From Mariniblastus sp. (GTDB taxonomy: Bacteria; Planctomycetota; Planctomycetia; Pirellulales; Pirellulaceae): a stretch of 64,000 nucleotides of DNA. Below are positions 61,501 through 64,000 of this stretch, in pieces. The stretch lies in contig JAQWLH010000156.1 in NCBI GenBank assembly GCA_029247405.1, forward strand, positions 1-64,000, given 5' to 3'. Position 1 is the stretch's first letter; each line of letters starts with the position of its first letter. Below the pieces are notes generated by a model. That model did no database searches. It was not told where the DNA came from and saw nothing but the letters and a program-made list of their open reading frames with translations. The position numbers and the translations under genes were made by a program.

Positions 61501-61844
61501 TCGCCGTCGGTGTCCTCAAGGATTTGGATTCGACTAACCTGGTCGTCAGTATGTTTTCGACGAGTTTGATAGTTGAAGTTTTCAGCAACCCACATCCGTC
61601 CCTTTGCATCGAAGCAGAATGCGATGGGTTCGGCGATATCTGGTTCGGAAGCGAAAATAGAGACGTCAAATCCAGCGGGGATGGCCATTTTGGCAACGGC
61701 TTCGTGGGGTTTTAAAAATGGTGCGTCGCTCGTGTTGTGCTGTTTTTTGGGCAGCTGGTTTCTATCTTCCTGAGCCGTTGAGTTGACGGAAAAACAAAAC
61801 AAAATTGAAAATGCCGCAAACAACAATATCAAGGGGGAACGCAT
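58578..61844 (-). CDS. PVC-type membrane-bound dehydrogenase with C-terminal ThuA domain
   Basis: From the ATG at 61844 (signal peptide MRSPLILLFAAFSILFCFSV) the product is 1088 residues. The N-terminal beta-propeller dehydrogenase part contains AIPAGFDVSIFASEPDIAEP, DAKGRMWVAENFNY and the loop DTDGDGIFDKKKTF. HEAT-like helical repeats follow (about 410-600), then a beta-sandwich (about 640-790). The C-terminus (about 795-1060) is a ThuA-like amidotransferase fold (VVFISGKPSHGPMEHEHRAG, IFCTGHRGH, HDEWYYHMRF). In relatives the dehydrogenase part is often fused to a heme-binding domain; here that domain is a separate gene just upstream (62024-63262). The frame is open to ATG 62027, overlapping that gene by four bases, but the signal peptide favours 61844. 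Confidence 0.85.
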   Translation of the reverse strand: MRSPLILLFAAFSILFCFSVNSTAQEDRNQLPKKQHNTSDAPFLKPHEAVAKMAIPAGFDVSIFASEPDIAEPIAFCFDAKGRMWVAENFNYQTRRKHTDDQVSRIQILEDTDGDGIFDKKKTFTDTLTFTSGIACGFGGVFVGSPPNLTFIPDADGDDKPDGPPEILLDGWGINDRHETLNSFIWGPDGWLYGCHGVFTQSMVGKPGDVENDRQFIDGGIWRYHPTRKKFEIHARGLSNPWGFDFDDHGQGFATCCVIPHLFHIVQGGVYHKQSRPHINPYIYDDIKTIRDHTHLSAHGGARFYLADAFPAPYNDRSHLFMCNIHEHALLTDYMVPNGSSFIGKHGDDFMPTNDMAWVGFSIEIGPEGGVYILDWHDTDVCGNSINFPNSGRIYRVMPEGAEPISRPNLAALSDKKLVDLQTHSNDWYVRQARTLLQFRAASGKLNDAQVHRQLRSQFETAATSPKRLRALWALQVTGGLEEAKLVPLLSHDDPYVRGWAIQFLCDQSDVNAFQPTGTGHSKVTLTTDPLAKISRNVLDRFEEMARSDSSKIVRLFLASAVQRLPFSDRWPILDGLVSHAEDIDDNNLPRMYWFGLEPMVPNHQPKALKLVLNGKIPKLQEFVARRMVTGDVKANLNRPTKTSKKSNTEWQWTLQKVAPGFKVRNVGEGGVVHHKVFRNRVAVQTHPLDKKTPSSLYRQLKIPSIGETKLNIRVSHHPHGDWQLKVFANGQILTDRLVSSKTVAKNEWLDATIDLSLFAGQTIELSIENSPNNWANEWAYWNKVEIVTNQQAPPTQPKLQTSTNKKKVVFISGKPSHGPMEHEHRAGNMILADALVKSGLEIEPVLVPHYGYPKDLSIFDDAAAIVIFCTGHRGHVLNAHLDEFDALMKRGVGVVMVHWATEAEKGKPGEKFLEWMGGFCDLNWSVNPHWAPNFRDFPDHPIANGVEPFTVHDEWYYHMRFVKDLKNVTPILSDLPPQKTLMRPDGERSGNAAVRKAVAAGEKQHVAWAYQRPGGGRGFGFTGAHNHVSWQDENFRKVMLNAILWTAKLKVPPNGCPSPEVSDARVKENVDDKRPRQRRQPKNASVK

Positions 61845-62023
61845 CGGCTTGTTTTTCTTTGGAGTGAGTTGAATCGAGAGCTTGCACCGAGCGGGGGAAG
61901 AATTCAGCCAAGAACGGGTAGTCTTGGTGGTTTCTTGCATTAGTTTTAGCCGGCCTTGTTTTTCAGGAAACGCCATCGGCAGTAAGTGTTTTTGAGAGGT
62001 GTTGTCGTAACATCGGGGCAACT

Positions 62024-63262
62024 TCATTTGACCAACTCCACTTGTTCGGTGGTTCTTAAATATTTGATCAAGTCGATAACTTGCTGAGGTTTCATTTGAT
62101 CCAACTGACCGTCGGGCATGATGGATTTATCAGAAGTCTTCCTGTTTTCGATGTCTGATTTAGCAATGACGACGCGAGGTTGTTCGGCTGTCTTAAGAAC
62201 AAGCTTTGAGGAGTCTTCTTCTTCGACGACACCATTGATCAATCGGCCATCGACAGTCATCACGGTTACCATTTTGTATCCATCGGGAACGTCGTAGCTC
62301 GGGTCGATACTGTTAAGCAAAATGTAGTCGAGGTTCGCTCGATTCGATCCCGTCAAATCGGGCCCGACTTTTCCACCCGCTCCATAAAGCAAATGGCATG
62401 AAGCGCATGTCTTATTGAAAACCGCTCGCCCTCGTGAAGCGTCTCCATTGGCCAGAGCTGTTGGCGTGAGAAGGTTTTTGTACTTGGTCATTTGTTTTTC
62501 GCGATCAGCTCCAAAGGATTTGAGTTCGCCATAAACCGCATTGAATCGTTTGTAGCCGATCATGTCGCGTAATGAGAGTAAGACATGCACGGGAACGTCT
62601 TCGGTTGCAATGTTGTTGGATTTACAGGCAGCAACCAAAGCTTGGGCATACCGTTTGCGAGTCGCCAAAGTTTCAATGATCGCGCGTTGATGTTCTGCAC
62701 TAAAGTTTTTGTAGCGCTGAATCAGCAACGCAGGTGCGGTCGCGTTTTCGACCATTGCATATCCACGAATTGCGTCCAAGCGTAAATCTGGTTCATCCAA
62801 AAGGGATTCCAGCAAAGAGGACGCTTCTTCGCTTTGCAACGCGAGCAGCGAACGAAGGGCTTCTCGCCTCAATGCAATGTTGGCTGTTTGGTTTTGTAAG
62901 ATTGTCAGCGACACTTTAATCGCCTCGCGATCACCGAAAATTGCTGATAGCTGAACGGCGAGTTCACGAACAGTTGGGCTCGTGCTGGAGTTGAGTTTTT
63001 GGCTGAGTTTCTTCCAACCTCTGGGGAGCGAAACATTTCTTCTACCCTCCAACCCCACCAGCATCCCACGCATGAGGGCGGATTGATGTTCCGGGTTGCC
63101 CGTGCCAGCGATTGTTTCAACAAGCAATTCCATTGCCTCGGTTTCATCAAGCCAGTGGTTTGCATAAGCGGCACGGCTTGAGTGAGTTTGGCAAACGAGA
63201 AACAACAAACTGCAGGCAAAGCAGAGTAGCTTCAAATTAATTTTTGAGAACCTTGTCAACAT
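62024..63262 (-). CDS. HEAT-repeat protein with c-type heme-binding domain (PVC type)
   Basis: The 412-residue protein has a signal peptide (INLKLLCFACSLLFLVCQTH). A helical HEAT-like region (about 35-260) is followed by a cytochrome c domain with CASCH in GRAVFNKTCASCHLLYGAGG. The pattern VGPDLTGSNRANLDYILLNS and a terminal GQLDQMKPQQVIDLIKYL match the Planctomycetes/Verrucomicrobia heme-binding domain usually fused to PVC dehydrogenases. Its stop overlaps an in-frame ATG at 62027, possibly linking translation to the gene after it. It likely passes electrons from the dehydrogenase-like protein. Confidence 0.88.
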   Translation of the reverse strand: MLTRFSKINLKLLCFACSLLFLVCQTHSSRAAYANHWLDETEAMELLVETIAGTGNPEHQSALMRGMLVGLEGRRNVSLPRGWKKLSQKLNSSTSPTVRELAVQLSAIFGDREAIKVSLTILQNQTANIALRREALRSLLALQSEEASSLLESLLDEPDLRLDAIRGYAMVENATAPALLIQRYKNFSAEHQRAIIETLATRKRYAQALVAACKSNNIATEDVPVHVLLSLRDMIGYKRFNAVYGELKSFGADREKQMTKYKNLLTPTALANGDASRGRAVFNKTCASCHLLYGAGGKVGPDLTGSNRANLDYILLNSIDPSYDVPDGYKMVTVMTVDGRLINGVVEEEDSSKLVLKTAEQPRVVIAKSDIENRKTSDKSIMPDGQLDQMKPQQVIDLIKYLRTTEQVELVK

Positions 63263-63353
63263 CAGGAATCCGTAATGGTGTGCAGGTGAGTGAGTTTGTT
63301 TCGAGGGTTAGAAGCTGAGCGAATCCGGGCGTTTAGTTGAATACTGACAGCGC

Positions 63354-64000
63354 TCAAGCGGTGGAGTTTGCTTTCAGAGTGAACTCCGGTAGTTTCACGA
63401 TCTCGCCACCTTTGAGTGATGATTCGTGGGCGCACAGTCCAACACAAGTCCAGTTGGCGCTGGTAACGGCATCAGGAGTGGGGGCTCGATCTTCCATCAA
63501 TGCAGAAATAAATTCATGAACCAGATGAGGGTGAGATCCGCCATGGCCACCCCCCTGAAGAAAGGATAGGTGATCAGCATCATGGATTTCCTGGGGCAAC
63601 GTGAATTTTCGAATGGGTTCAGGAAGAAGCGTTGCAAAATCGGGGATCTCGATTTTTTCTGGAATGTCTGGCTCTGGTTTTTTGGCGGTATGAATGACGT
63701 GGGGTTCATTTTCAACCAGGGTCCACTCAAAGCTTTTCTTGGTGCCGTAAACGTCAAAGCTTTCACGGTACTGACGAGCGACGTCGTAGAGACAGCGCCA
63801 AATGTGCGCCGTTAAATCTGAATCTTTGATTTTGATGTGTGCCGATTGAAGCGCGAACCCATTGTTTGATTTCTTCGCGATGTCGTCACGAACGGTACCG
63901 CTGCCAAAACAACTGACGTATTCGGCCAACCCATCTACCAAACCCAGACAAGGGCTGACGACGTGAGTTGCGTAGTGCATGGGAATCATTTCTTCCCAAT
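63354..64000 (-). CDS. Gfo/Idh/MocA-type oxidoreductase, C-terminal part (cut by window edge)
   Basis: The frame is open through the right edge (W-E-E before the Met at 63989), so at least 215 residues of the C-terminal half are seen. Features of the family's C-terminal domain include PMHYATHVVSPCLGLV and SGTVRDDIAKKSNNGFALQS. FLQGGGHGGSHPHLVHEFIS follows, then the ending NWTCVGLCAHESSLKGG. The NAD-binding N-terminus lies beyond the window. These enzymes oxidise or reduce sugars and cyclitols and are abundant in planctomycetes. It ends 91 bases before the heme-binding gene. Confidence 0.85.
   Translation of the reverse strand, partial: WEEMIPMHYATHVVSPCLGLVDGLAEYVSCFGSGTVRDDIAKKSNNGFALQSAHIKIKDSDLTAHIWRCLYDVARQYRESFDVYGTKKSFEWTLVENEPHVIHTAKKPEPDIPEKIEIPDFATLLPEPIRKFTLPQEIHDADHLSFLQGGGHGGSHPHLVHEFISALMEDRAPTPDAVTSANWTCVGLCAHESSLKGGEIVKLPEFTLKANSTA

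Noticed and set aside
1-64000. CRISPR arrays and insertion sequences
   Set aside because: No regularly spaced repeats beyond the 12-base triplet, and no transposase-like frame or terminal inverted repeats were seen.

Overview
The window looks like part of a planctomycete chromosome, most likely from the Pirellulaceae (inferred from gene families only). It carries DUF1501 and DUF1549/DUF1553 cytochrome-type proteins, FG-GAP/ASPIC-UnbV proteins, secreted sulfatases, a ThuA/PVC-dehydrogenase pair, a Tat-type DUF1501 protein and a planctomycete-style ECF sigma/anti-sigma operon. Many starts lack a Shine-Dalgarno sequence and some are TTG or GTG. No prophage, plasmid backbone, IS element or CRISPR array was seen.

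Layout. 1-3191: the start of a Flp pilin gene (cut by the edge) and two adjacent membrane-associated GTPases. 3665-15712: two paralogous FG-GAP/ASPIC genes pointing at each other, bracketing a minus-strand operon (ECF sigma, anti-sigma-like protein, secreted coiled-coil protein, DUF1549/1553, DUF1501). The second paralog has one in-frame UGA. 16139-20303: an ABC-2 permease and two CNNM/CorC-like proteins. 20378-28509: a decayed formylglycine-generating-enzyme gene, a TPR lipoprotein, pyruvate kinase, a NYN nuclease, a GH108 muramidase and small hypotheticals. 28946-35968: purD, a cupredoxin-like protein, a small lipoprotein, a sulfatase and a third FG-GAP gene broken by an in-frame UAA.

36128-45284: a heme-copper oxidase cluster, in order diheme cytochrome c, subunit I, heme A synthase (ctaA), heme O synthase (ctaB), subunit III, tandem SCO and DUF420. 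This is the most unusual part. Subunit I is otherwise a well-conserved A2-type (YSHP) protein, but the two adjacent CuB-binding histidines are replaced by Gln-Pro. No CuA subunit II is present, and subunit III carries an inserted coiled-coil domain of about 220 residues.

45354-64000: apgM, hom, a GH2/GH5-like glycosidase, a protein-kinase remnant beside tRNA-Ser(UGA), a membrane-anchored trypsin-like protease, a two-gene trans-3-hydroxy-L-proline route (reductase and dehydratase), a second sulfatase, an EF-hand esterase, a large PVC-type dehydrogenase/ThuA protein with its heme-binding partner as a separate overlapping gene, and the C-terminal part of a Gfo/Idh/MocA oxidoreductase cut by the right edge.

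Four genes are visibly broken (two with single in-frame stops, one with a large internal deletion plus a frameshift, one kinase stub). Whether these are real decay or assembly errors can only be settled from reads or from relatives.
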